A stretch of 64,000 bases of DNA from positions 22,737 to 86,736 of the forward strand of contig NZ_VMBH01000002.1 of NCBI RefSeq assembly GCF_007559345.1, written 5' to 3'. The stretch is from Cardinium endosymbiont of Dermatophagoides farinae (GTDB taxonomy: Bacteria; Bacteroidota; Bacteroidia; Cytophagales; Amoebophilaceae). The notes under the pieces were generated by a model. That model did no database searches, was not told the DNA's origin, and was given only the letters and a program-made list of their open reading frames with translations. A program made the position numbers and the translations under genes. Shown piece after piece: positions 8,915 to 16,844 of this stretch; the stretch's first letter is position 1, and the number at the start of each line of letters is the position of its first letter.

Positions 8915-10780
8915 CTATAATTTTGCGTGATAGCCTCGCGACTCTAGTTCCTTACTAAACAAAATCTTCTGCTTAACTTTACTTCCTGACAAGCCAAATG
9001 CAGGTTGAATATCATCGAAATAGCCTGAACGAATACCGCCAGCTTCCGTTAAAACAAGCAGAGGATTATCATACGTACACACACAATCTCTAGGTGTTTC
9101 ACGGCTATCAGACCCTAATCGTTGCATATTTACCTTAGCACCATGCTTAATAAGGGCTATGAATATTTTATCAGATACATCCTGACTAGTTCTTTCAAAA
9201 AGCATATTATCTGCTGCATAATGCAGAGGCGTATTATTTGTTCCAGGGTCTTGGTATGTAGGATCAGCTCCATAGTCCAATAACAAGGTTACCATCTCAT
9301 AATTAGATTGACGAACAGCTTCTTCTAAGGCTGCATTGGAAATAGATGATTCATTAGGATTGCCCCCTTTTTCTAATAGAGACTTTAACATTGGCGTATT
9401 TTTTTGCCTGACTGCATTTAACGTACTAAATGCACTCATGGTTGGAGCAGTAGCACTAGAAACTATTTTTTGGACTATATCTGCTGACAGATTTCCACGG
9501 CAATTAGGACAATTAATGGTTTGATGATTTTGGTGTTGGCTTAATACATTCTGTGTAATGCATCTAAAATGGAATTTATGACCACAATCTAGTGGGATGA
9601 CAGGAAAGATTTTATCCCTGGAGTCCTGTACACTTTCTATACAAATACTACACTTCCAATCTTTGTCTACCAATTTTGAATGTCTTGAAAACCCATCTGG
9701 TGAAAGGATACTTTTCAACTCTTCATGCTTATTAGATATAGCCAACATCAAAGGGGTAAATCCGCTTTTGCTTGTAGCTCTTTTGCTAGCACCTTTAGAA
9801 ACAAGCAGTTCAATGATCTCTTTAAACCCTCTTCTAGAAGCCCAATGAAGTGGCGTGAATTTATAAGGATTGTCTGTATTGTGAACCAGAGAAGGTGATT
9901 TATCTAAAATATGTTTTACTACATTTAGATAACCATCTCTACATGCCCAGTGAATAGGAGATAAACCAACTGAATCTTTCTTACCTTTCCTAGCAAAATG
10001 GCAAAGGATTATGTCAAGAGTTTCTTGATCGTTATCTAACTCTAAAGAGATTAAAATATCTGACTTCCCATCTTTTCTAAATATTACCTCTGCTCCATGA
10101 GAAAGTAATAAAGAGACCATCTCTTTATTCTTATTACGTATAGCTACCTCAAGAGGGTTACTACTTACATTAGTTATATTCGGATCTGCGCCCAACTTTA
10201 AAAGTTTTCTTGCTTTATCTAAATCATTTTTCCTAACAGCCTGTAATAAAAGTGTACTTCTATTCTTAACTTCATTAATATCTTTTTGCCATTCTAAGTC
10301 TAACCTAGCAGCCTCTTCAGGAGGTAGGTAAGAAACTAAAAGAGCATATATCTCCTTAGATACAGCATCTTTTTTAGAGCACACAGCATCTAAAACTTTT
10401 GATGTTCCATCTTCTTGAAAAACAATTTTAGCCCCATAAGAGAGTAATAAAGAGACCATTTCCTTGTTTCTCTTACTAACAGCTGCCTCAAGAGGGCAGT
10501 CATCTTTATAGATAACATTCGGATCAGCGCCTGATTCCAATAGAATCCTAGCTTCTTTTAAATCATTGAAACCTACTGCCTTATATAAAGATGGAAGACC
10601 TCCTGAACCTATTCCATTGACATCTAAACACTTCTTTGAACCCATCTGACTATTTTTAGAGGAGTCTTTCTTTTGATTCAGCTGATTATATTCAACCTTT
10701 GGCTTGACTTCCGTTTTTTCACAAGTAGTAGCTAAACAGCTACAAGCTAAAAAATATAAATAATATAATAATAATTTCAT
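8915..10780 (-). CDS. Ankyrin-RING-ankyrin lipoprotein, candidate host-directed E3 ubiquitin ligase (left, intact)
   Basis: This 621-residue protein starts with a lipoprotein-type signal (LYFLACSC). Ankyrin repeats occupy about residues 60-360 (GADPNV, TPLHWASRRG, GFTPLMLAIS). A RING-H2 finger lies at about 377-428: CSIC ... CGHKFHFRC ... CPNC, with all eight zinc ligands of the C3H2C3 pattern. More ankyrin repeats follow (about 450-580). RING fingers of this kind recruit E2 enzymes, and bacteria lack ubiquitin, so the target is probably a eukaryotic host. It sits between the coupling-protein gene and traO, in their orientation. Its start codon lies inside a 25-bp perfect palindrome. The right copy has a 1-base insertion. 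Export and activity are inferred. Confidence 0.85.
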   Translation of the reverse strand: MKLLLYYLYFLACSCLATTCEKTEVKPKVEYNQLNQKKDSSKNSQMGSKKCLDVNGIGSGGLPSLYKAVGFNDLKEARILLESGADPNVIYKDDCPLEAAVSKRNKEMVSLLLSYGAKIVFQEDGTSKVLDAVCSKKDAVSKEIYALLVSYLPPEEAARLDLEWQKDINEVKNRSTLLLQAVRKNDLDKARKLLKLGADPNITNVSSNPLEVAIRNKNKEMVSLLLSHGAEVIFRKDGKSDILISLELDNDQETLDIILCHFARKGKKDSVGLSPIHWACRDGYLNVVKHILDKSPSLVHNTDNPYKFTPLHWASRRGFKEIIELLVSKGASKRATSKSGFTPLMLAISNKHEELKSILSPDGFSRHSKLVDKDWKCSICIESVQDSRDKIFPVIPLDCGHKFHFRCITQNVLSQHQNHQTINCPNCRGNLSADIVQKIVSSATAPTMSAFSTLNAVRQKNTPMLKSLLEKGGNPNESSISNAALEEAVRQSNYEMVTLLLDYGADPTYQDPGTNNTPLHYAADNMLFERTSQDVSDKIFIALIKHGAKVNMQRLGSDSRETPRDCVCTYDNPLLVLTEAGGIRSGYFDDIQPAFGLSGSKVKQKILFSKELESRGYHAKL

Positions 10781-10825
10781 ATATTTTTGCTATATTTAAC
10801 AAATATAGCAAAAATATATGAAATT
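10773..10825. promoter_or_regulatory. 25-bp perfect inverted repeat spanning the ankyrin-RING start codon
   Basis: Arms 10773-10797 and 10801-10825 are exact reverse complements with a 3-base loop, including CATATATTTTTGCTATATTT. The start codon of the ankyrin-RING gene (10778-10780) is inside one arm, so in mRNA it would be paired. No ordinary ribosome-binding site is visible. The right module preserves the same structure (50076-50127) with a different loop. It could be an attenuator or terminator after the coupling-protein gene, a translation switch, or an operator. Confidence 0.8.
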
Positions 10826-10866
10826 ATTTTAAAACATACAAAAATTTTTAATTAAAAATAAAATAT

Positions 10867-12771
10867 CTACATATACTCCAAAAGTAGATCTATCTCTTTT
10901 TCTATTTTCCTTTGATTGGCTGCAATATCTTCATTACTAACTTTTGTAACATCTGGTAAGTCTTTTAACAACTCATTTTTAAAGTTTTTGTCATAGGACG
11001 ATACATTTTTAAATTGTTCTTGAAAAAATACACTATCACTTTCTACTACTTTCCCCGCAAAAAATCCCACATCAAAACTTGCAAACTCATTAGGTTTGAT
11101 CAACTCTTGTTCATGTATAGTGATATTTTCACCATGTGTAGTATGATGACCTTGAGTATTACTGTGACAGGTTTCTGAGGAACTTGTAGACTTGATCGTA
11201 TGTTCTTCCTTGCCAAAGATGGAACTGGCATATCTAGAAGACTCTACACCACAGTTTCCCATAAATTGATTGCTTAGGGTACTTTGTATCTTTTTAGCAC
11301 CTATACTGCCATAGGTATCTTCTAGTTGGGCATTCGATTGTATATAAGAAATGGTACTAATACCGTATTTTCTTGCCGTAGCTGGGACTTCTGAAAGGCC
11401 TGGGATGTATAAGGTAGGTAGCTCATCTATGGCCACAAAACTCTTCGTTCTATTATGTCCATACATAGATTTAAAACATATGGTAATTAGTAGAGATATC
11501 ACTGGACTGAAAGCTGATTTGGCAGGTGGAAAATTGCCTATACAGAGTATGGTTGGAGCAACATTATCATTGATATTTAACTTTATTTCATTTTTACTCA
11601 AGACCCAAAATAAATTCTTGTCAATTAGTGGTTGTAAGCTTGTTTTAAAGCTTGCTATGATACCTATTAGCTGGCCTGATGATTTATCTCCACCTTTATA
11701 AGCATCAAATATCGAACTTGCATAGGAATAGGCTTCTGAATCTTGTTCTATTAAACTTAATATTTTACCAAAAGGCTTAGTAGATAATGTTAACACGTGT
11801 GGTAGCGTACAACAACTTTTTGCTTGATTGGATAAGTAAGCGATAATGCCTTTTAGAAGAGATTTAGTACTTAAATACCAAAAATCATCTTTCCCGCCAG
11901 GGTTAAGATTTTTTAATAATACGGTTACATATTCTTCTAAATAGGCCCTATCCGATATGTATATAGGATCAATAGGATTAATGCGACTACTTTTATTCAA
12001 ATCCATAAAATTAATCGTCTTAAAAGAAATATTCTTCTTGGACCTTTCTGGTAATTTTAAATAACAATTATATATAAATTTAGACAAGCAATAACTCTTT
12101 TTTGGATCTACTGGAGTACCTTCAAAATCATAATCATATACAAGACCACAATAGCCTTTTCGTATCATTTCATATAATATTGGCTCTAAAATATATCTAG
12201 TTTTACCACTTCCAGGACCGCCTAGTATATAAATTCCTCTTTGAGGATTATTGATGGGTAATAGACCATTTTTAGTAGGTAAAGCAATACTAAAATGCGA
12301 ATTTTTATCGTAAAATAAAGGACTAATAATTAAATTTTTATCTTTTTTTATAGAAGGTTTTATGCCTCTATAAAACCAAAATGGAAGTGCAAAAGCAGTA
12401 AAAAACAGTATAAATAGATAAGGTATTAACCATTCGCGTGATTTTATAAAATCATACCTGGATAAATAAATACATATCCTTTCAAAAGATATAAAACAAC
12501 AGGTAAATATTAACCATAAAAAGAGTAATACTGTATACGTAAAACCATTATTTTTACTGAAAGATTTTGATAAAAATAACTTTAATCTATCCCACGCTAA
12601 AAAACAAATAGACCCTACTAAAATCAGTCGAGTATAGCACCCAAACCCTGAATAGAATACTAAATCAACTGCCCATTTTAAGTATCGGTCATTAATACAA
12701 ATTCTACTTATTTTCATCCAGTATAGTAACTGAAATAGAAATAAGACTAGAAAAAAATAAAAGGTCAACAT
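10867..12771 (-). CDS. VirD4/TraG-type coupling protein ATPase, left copy
   Basis: This intact 634-residue protein has several N-terminal membrane helices (about 1-20, 40-60, 78-100 and 115-135). A soluble P-loop ATPase follows with Walker A GGPGSGKT (about 184-191), a KDDFWYLSTKSLLKGII block, and a Walker B-like FVAIDELPTLYIPGL followed by PATARKYGIST. This is the type IV coupling protein layout, in which a hexameric ATPase links the relaxase-DNA complex to the channel. In Bacteroides it would be the MobC/TraG-like coupling protein and should not be confused with the VirB4-like TraG at 2474. The C-terminus is His/Ser/Thr-rich. Confidence 0.88.
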   Translation of the reverse strand: MLTFYFFLVLFLFQLLYWMKISRICINDRYLKWAVDLVFYSGFGCYTRLILVGSICFLAWDRLKLFLSKSFSKNNGFTYTVLLFLWLIFTCCFISFERICIYLSRYDFIKSREWLIPYLFILFFTAFALPFWFYRGIKPSIKKDKNLIISPLFYDKNSHFSIALPTKNGLLPINNPQRGIYILGGPGSGKTRYILEPILYEMIRKGYCGLVYDYDFEGTPVDPKKSYCLSKFIYNCYLKLPERSKKNISFKTINFMDLNKSSRINPIDPIYISDRAYLEEYVTVLLKNLNPGGKDDFWYLSTKSLLKGIIAYLSNQAKSCCTLPHVLTLSTKPFGKILSLIEQDSEAYSYASSIFDAYKGGDKSSGQLIGIIASFKTSLQPLIDKNLFWVLSKNEIKLNINDNVAPTILCIGNFPPAKSAFSPVISLLITICFKSMYGHNRTKSFVAIDELPTLYIPGLSEVPATARKYGISTISYIQSNAQLEDTYGSIGAKKIQSTLSNQFMGNCGVESSRYASSIFGKEEHTIKSTSSSETCHSNTQGHHTTHGENITIHEQELIKPNEFASFDVGFFAGKVVESDSVFFQEQFKNVSSYDKNFKNELLKDLPDVTKVSNEDIAANQRKIEKEIDLLLEYM

Positions 12772-12784
12772 AAATGGTATATCA

Positions 12785-12958
12785 CTAATATTTTAGTGCT
12801 TTTCTTGTATATTTTGACTTTTTCGTTGGCGCAAAATATACCCTAGTAACTTCTTCTATTTTTTCTTTTATAGAAATACCAGATACTTTAAGAAAAGCAT
12901 TCATGTTAATCCCTGCTCTAACCAGATTTGATACTATGATTTTTATTTTGTCTTCCAT
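12785..12958 (-). CDS. Small 57-residue protein beside the coupling gene (left)
   Basis: ATG at 12956-12958 gives a 57-residue Lys-rich product beginning MEDKIKIIVSKLVRAGINMN. The same gene occurs at 47942-48115 in the right module, which supports it being real. It carries the short motif (A/E)G-(I/V)-x-M-(N/D)-x-(F/I)-L-K-x-S-G-(I/L)-S also found in the 97-residue neighbour, so the two are related. The motif resembles the C-terminal '..I..LTGLS...I' tail of Rpn/PD-(D/E)XK transposase-like proteins. The function is unknown. Confidence 0.6.
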   Translation of the reverse strand: MEDKIKIIVSNLVRAGINMNAFLKVSGISIKEKIEEVTRVYFAPTKKSKYTRKALKY

Positions 12959-13007
12959 ATTTATATAATTTTTATATATTATATAATATAATAATTTTTT
13001 AAAAAAA

Positions 13008-13301
13008 TCACAACTTTTTACTTTTATTTTTACCTTTTAAATTACTTTCTAATTCTTCTATTTTTGAGTAAAATACTCCAGTTACCTCTACTATTTTTTC
13101 CTTTTTATATCCAAGTACCAACATTCTATTAGCTATTTCTAATAGCTTTTTTTTAGCCCCTAAATATTTGCCATAAGCTATAGGGCTTATATTCTCTATT
13201 TCTTTTATAGACAGTCCAGATGACTTAAGGATTATATCCATATCAACTCCTTCTTTAATAAGTTTTTCTACCATTGTTTTAACGTTATTTTCCATATTCA
13301 T
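13008..13301 (-). CDS. Small 97-residue protein with repeated G-x-x-x-x-I-x-x-x-(S/T)-G motif (left)
   Basis: I do not recognise this protein. It has two copies of a helix-turn-helix-like motif: GVDMDIILKSSGLSIKEIE near residue 18 and GYKKEKIVEVTGVFYSKIEE near residue 64. The C-terminus is very basic (KGKNKSKKL). The mirror copy (47605-47892) is near-identical, and the internal ATG at 13295 matches its start better than the one at 13301. It sits between the coupling protein and the oriT-like repeat, divergent from the relaxase. That is where relaxosome accessory proteins are often found, so a DNA-binding mobilisation role is a reasonable guess only. Confidence 0.65.
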   Translation of the reverse strand: MNMENNVKTMVEKLIKEGVDMDIILKSSGLSIKEIENISPIAYGKYLGAKKKLLEIANRMLVLGYKKEKIVEVTGVFYSKIEELESNLKGKNKSKKL

Positions 13302-13379
13302 ATATATTAATTTAGTAAAATTACAAAGGTTTAAATATAGTATAATTTTTCAAAGAACGTTTCTTTTTATAAAAACTTC

Positions 13380-13541
13380 TTTCCCATTAGCTTGCTACTT
13401 TGAAAGTATAACGGCCATAATGGACTTGGTCTTATGGAGTAAGGCGTAGTAGCTCATTACACTTTATTTCGTAAGGAATATTCGTTTTCGGCTAGTTATG
13501 CCTATGTTTTTACTATCTGATAAGAGCGAGCTAATGGGAAA
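13380..13541. other. Candidate oriT: inverted repeat upstream of the relaxase (left)
   Basis: A 17-bp inverted repeat (TTTCCCATTAGCTTGCT at 13380-13396; its complement with one mismatch at 13525-13541) encloses ~130 bases containing GTAAGG-type sub-repeats. It lies 39 bases upstream of the relaxase start and between divergent genes. The same arrangement is kept at 47359-47520 despite sequence drift. oriT sites typically hold such repeats next to their relaxase gene. The nick site cannot be located by eye. Confidence 0.55.
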
Positions 13542-13580
13542 AAACATCTGGTTTATATTTTAGGTTAACGTATCAGTATT

Positions 13581-15497
13581 ATGGCATTTGCAACATTTAA
13601 CATTAAAGGATATAAAAGTGGATTAGTAGGTATTGGTAAGCATATAGATAGGTCGTGCAGAGAGGCTAAAAAAACAGGAAACTTCGAGGATAAAGAAGAG
13701 AAGCATTTAACTGAAGAACTAGGTTTACATATAGATCCATCTAGAACATACTTAAATGAAGAATTGGTAGATACAGGTGGTAAATCCTTATCTGAATTAG
13801 TTGAGAAAAGGATATCAGAAGGTTATAAACTATCTAAAGCTATTCGTTCAGATGCAGTTAAAGCTTTAGGTTTAGTTATGACCGGTAGTCATGATCGAAT
13901 GAAAGAAATAGAATCCAATGAAAAGTTATTTGAAAGTTGGAAAAAGGCTAATTGGGATTTTGCTTGCAAAGAATTCGGAGGAGAAAAAAACATTGTTCGA
14001 TTTTCTATCCATAGAGATGAACGAACACCTCACATTCATTGTGTAGTGGTTCCAATTACGCCAGATGGAAGATTAAGTGCTAAATACTATAAGGATGGTA
14101 TCATAAAGTTACAAGGTTATCAAAATAGATATGCAGAAGCTATGTCACCATTTGGATTGGAACGTGGCATAGAAGTATCGTTAACTGGTAGAAAACACAC
14201 TACTTCAAAAGAATACTATAAAAGTATAAATAAAATTGAGAGAGAGATAGTAGCAGAAATTAAGCATATAAATACCTTGAATCCATTTCATCGTGAACAA
14301 GCCAAAGAAGAATTAGAAAAAATACAAGATAAACTCCGATCCTTAGAAGAAGAAAATAGAGGTTTTAAACAGGAAGTTATCTATTCTAGAAATACGCATA
14401 AAACGCTTATTGAGCACCGCATTAATAATGATTTAGAAAGAGTCAAGCATGAAGTTAACCTGATTCAACATGCTGCTTCTATGGGTTATGTTCTAGATAA
14501 AGAAAAAAGCTCTAATACTTGGGCCGTTATGGAAAAAGAAAATGATAAAATTTTGATTAAAAATGGACCTAATCAGAATGGTCATTGGATGTATAAATCT
14601 TTAGTAGATGAACAAGAGAAAGGAACCATTGTAGATTTTATGCAAAAACGTGGATTTAGTTATCAGAGTATTTGTGGATTGTCTAGCAGGCATTTAGATG
14701 ATCGGGTTATTAAAGATCAAAAATCATTGTCTGTAGAGATGGAAGATGCGTTATCCCAACGATATATCGCTCAAGAGGCGTTTGATAGGATTGTTGAGCA
14801 TAAAAAAGGGAATTATTTGGCTTGTAGAGGGATTGATCAGGATGTTTACGATTGTTATGCAGGTGTTAAAGTAGGTAACCAAGCTGTATTTGCTTTATAC
14901 AGGGATATAGATAGTAACGGAAAAGGTACTATATGCAGCACCATTAGCTATCAATTTTATGCTAAAGGTACTATGTCAGATGGTGGATGTTTTAATAGCA
15001 CTAAATACTTTCAAAAAGGGCTTCCTCGTGGTTTATCTGTATTAGTTGACTATAATGTACCTGTAAAGCATATTGTGGTCTCAGAAAGCCCTATAGATGC
15101 TTTAAGCTATAAGCAATTGGATAGACCTTTAGATGGTACTATGTATGTTTCTACTTGTGGCAGTCTGTCTGAAGACGTTAAAAGGGAACTTGCAAACGTT
15201 TTTTCTAATGCTAAGGAGAATGGGTGGTCTGTGACACTCGCTTTTGATAATGATAAAGCTGGTAGTCATATGGATAAGGAGGTTCGTGAGTTAGCTGATG
15301 CGTGTCTGGTAAACTGTAAATCATCCATACCCTCTCAGTTTAAAGACTGGAATGAAGAATTGGTATATAGTTTAGGAAGGCAAGAAATGCTTAAAAAGCT
15401 TCAAAAAGAATTGGTGACTAGTGGGCAGGAGCACGAATTGCGTAAGCAACACGAAAGGGGGCCGACTGTAATGGGAATGGAAATTCCTTGCGAGTAG
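13581..15497 (+). CDS. MobV/Pre-type relaxase fused to a TOPRIM domain (left)
   Basis: This is an intact 638-residue protein. The N-terminal ~220 residues form a mobilisation relaxase with the metal-binding signature HxDExxPHxH (H144, D146, E147, H151, H153) and HIDR near the start. A coiled-coil segment (about 225-300) leads to a DUF3991/TOPRIM-like C-terminus with VVSESPIDALSYKQL (the catalytic-Glu-type motif) and LAFDNDKAG (the DxD-type acidic motif). It would nick oriT and stay on the transferred strand. The fused TOPRIM suggests primase-linked processing of incoming DNA. The right copy (45396-47312) is the same length and also intact, unlike most neighbours. Confidence 0.88.
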   Translation: MAFATFNIKGYKSGLVGIGKHIDRSCREAKKTGNFEDKEEKHLTEELGLHIDPSRTYLNEELVDTGGKSLSELVEKRISEGYKLSKAIRSDAVKALGLVMTGSHDRMKEIESNEKLFESWKKANWDFACKEFGGEKNIVRFSIHRDERTPHIHCVVVPITPDGRLSAKYYKDGIIKLQGYQNRYAEAMSPFGLERGIEVSLTGRKHTTSKEYYKSINKIEREIVAEIKHINTLNPFHREQAKEELEKIQDKLRSLEEENRGFKQEVIYSRNTHKTLIEHRINNDLERVKHEVNLIQHAASMGYVLDKEKSSNTWAVMEKENDKILIKNGPNQNGHWMYKSLVDEQEKGTIVDFMQKRGFSYQSICGLSSRHLDDRVIKDQKSLSVEMEDALSQRYIAQEAFDRIVEHKKGNYLACRGIDQDVYDCYAGVKVGNQAVFALYRDIDSNGKGTICSTISYQFYAKGTMSDGGCFNSTKYFQKGLPRGLSVLVDYNVPVKHIVVSESPIDALSYKQLDRPLDGTMYVSTCGSLSEDVKRELANVFSNAKENGWSVTLAFDNDKAGSHMDKEVRELADACLVNCKSSIPSQFKDWNEELVYSLGRQEMLKKLQKELVTSGQEHELRKQHERGPTVMGMEIPCE

Positions 15498-16384
15498 GAG
15501 ATGGGAAGTATCCATTATATGTATCCATGTCTGTCTATTTTCTATTGATACTTCTGAGGACACTTGTATTATAGTTATTAAACTGAATATCAGTCTATTA
15601 TATATGTGTATATGTGTTTCATTTTTAAAATAGACATATGTACATATATAAGCTACTCATAGTCAGTATTATTTATGTTTACTGAAGTGTCTAAGTGAGT
15701 ATGTATGAAAATATACAGAAATGTATATATAATTCACTCATACTCAGTATTATATAACTAGTCTTGTAGTTATTAAAGTGTTATTTTAAGTAAAATTTAC
15801 TCCATATACACCTCATATACATGTAGATCGTTTATAATCAGTATTATATAATTTCAATAATTATTTATTTCACGTTTTTGTTCAAAAAACGGATCAAAGT
15901 TATAAACTACGTATAATCAGTAATATTAATTAATTAATCTGTAAAAAAATGACGTAAGAACGTAAGATGAACGTAAGATTAAAAGTTACATCTTACGTAA
16001 AATTTTATATTGATTATCAGCAATAAGACTATTTTTACGTAAGAACGTAAGATAAATATATATTATAATGAGATATCATAAAATGATATATACATATGCG
16101 TTTATATATGTCATATGGTGTATTCTATATAATCTAGTAAATTTTTTCTTACGTTCTTACGTAATTTAATATATTACATTGATATACAGTAATAAAAATC
16201 TCATGTTTTATCTTACGTTATTCTTACGTGATTGTTACGTTCTTACGTTTACCGTTTACCGTATTTTATAATTTTTTATTAAAAAGTTTCTTTTTTTGAA
16301 ACAAAAAAACTAATTTTATTTTTATTATTGTAATAATGTTTTTAACTTGTCGTTATAAAACAGAATTTTGATAGATAATTTATT
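15498..16384. other. Iteron-type replication origin region (left)
   Basis: This is an 887-base AT-rich region without genes. From 15952 to 16248 I count 11 copies of ACGTAAG or its complement (15952, 15960, 15971, 15992, 16037, 16045, 16148, 16156, 16212, 16223, 16242). Several form pairs exactly 8 bases apart, giving ACGTAAGAACGTAAG. A second, looser motif related to TATAATCAGTATTAT recurs about every 100 bases from 15660 to 16190. Iterons next to a replication-gene cassette and parAB point to a plasmid origin. An AT-rich stretch (16261-16345) follows. Confidence 0.7.
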
Positions 16385-16750
16385 ATGAAAATGGGGTTAA
16401 AGTGTTGTTCTGAATTCTCTGACAATCCATTTATGGGAGATATGGAGTCTTTTGACGTATCTAAAATAATCTTGAATCTTTCGAAATCCTCGTTGGAGTT
16501 GATGTATTATATATTGGATACGAAATATTTTTTAGAGGATAAGTTTGTGTTTGATATTAATGAATTCAAGAAATTTGCTAACAAAAAATCAGATACTTCA
16601 GCTATTCAGGCTTTAGGAGAGCTTTGTTCTCTAAATATAATAGCAAAGACTAAAATATCTAGGGTTTATTGGGTAAATAGAAGTGTTTTTCTAAATAAAA
16701 AAGAGATGGAATTTTTAAAGAATTTTTTGAGTTCTAAGAATAAGAAATAA
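16385..16750 (+). CDS. Small winged-helix-like protein beside the origin (left only)
   Basis: This 121-residue protein lies directly after the iterons and before the primase. A central segment (KSSLELMYYILDTKYF ... FDINEFKKFANKKSDTSAIQALGELCSLNIIAKT ... YWVNRSVFLN) has the helix-helix-wing look of RepL-type or MarR-like winged-helix proteins. An origin-binding initiator or regulator is plausible but unproven. The right module has an unrelated 71-residue gene at this position, so this is one of the swapped cassettes. A terminator follows immediately. Confidence 0.6.
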   Translation: MKMGLKCCSEFSDNPFMGDMESFDVSKIILNLSKSSLELMYYILDTKYFLEDKFVFDINEFKKFANKKSDTSAIQALGELCSLNIIAKTKISRVYWVNRSVFLNKKEMEFLKNFLSSKNKK

Positions 16751-16777
16751 AAAAAGCCTCCCGAAGAAGGCTGTTTT
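16750..16777 (+). terminator. Rho-independent-type hairpin after the origin-side gene (left)
   Basis: AGCCT (16755-16759) pairs with AGGCT (16768-16772), flanked by an A-run and TTTT. It sits just after the stop of the 121-residue gene. The related hairpin at 44323-44351 in the right module supports it. It may work in both directions. Confidence 0.65.
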
Positions 16778-16844
16778 AATTTATTTGGTTGGGATACCGG
16801 ATAAATGTAATGACCAGACTTCCAAAGGATTAAAAACTTAACTT

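Noticed and set aside
15952..16248. CRISPR array
   Set aside because: The repeats are 7-base words in both orientations with irregular spacing, without unique spacers of constant size or cas genes nearby.
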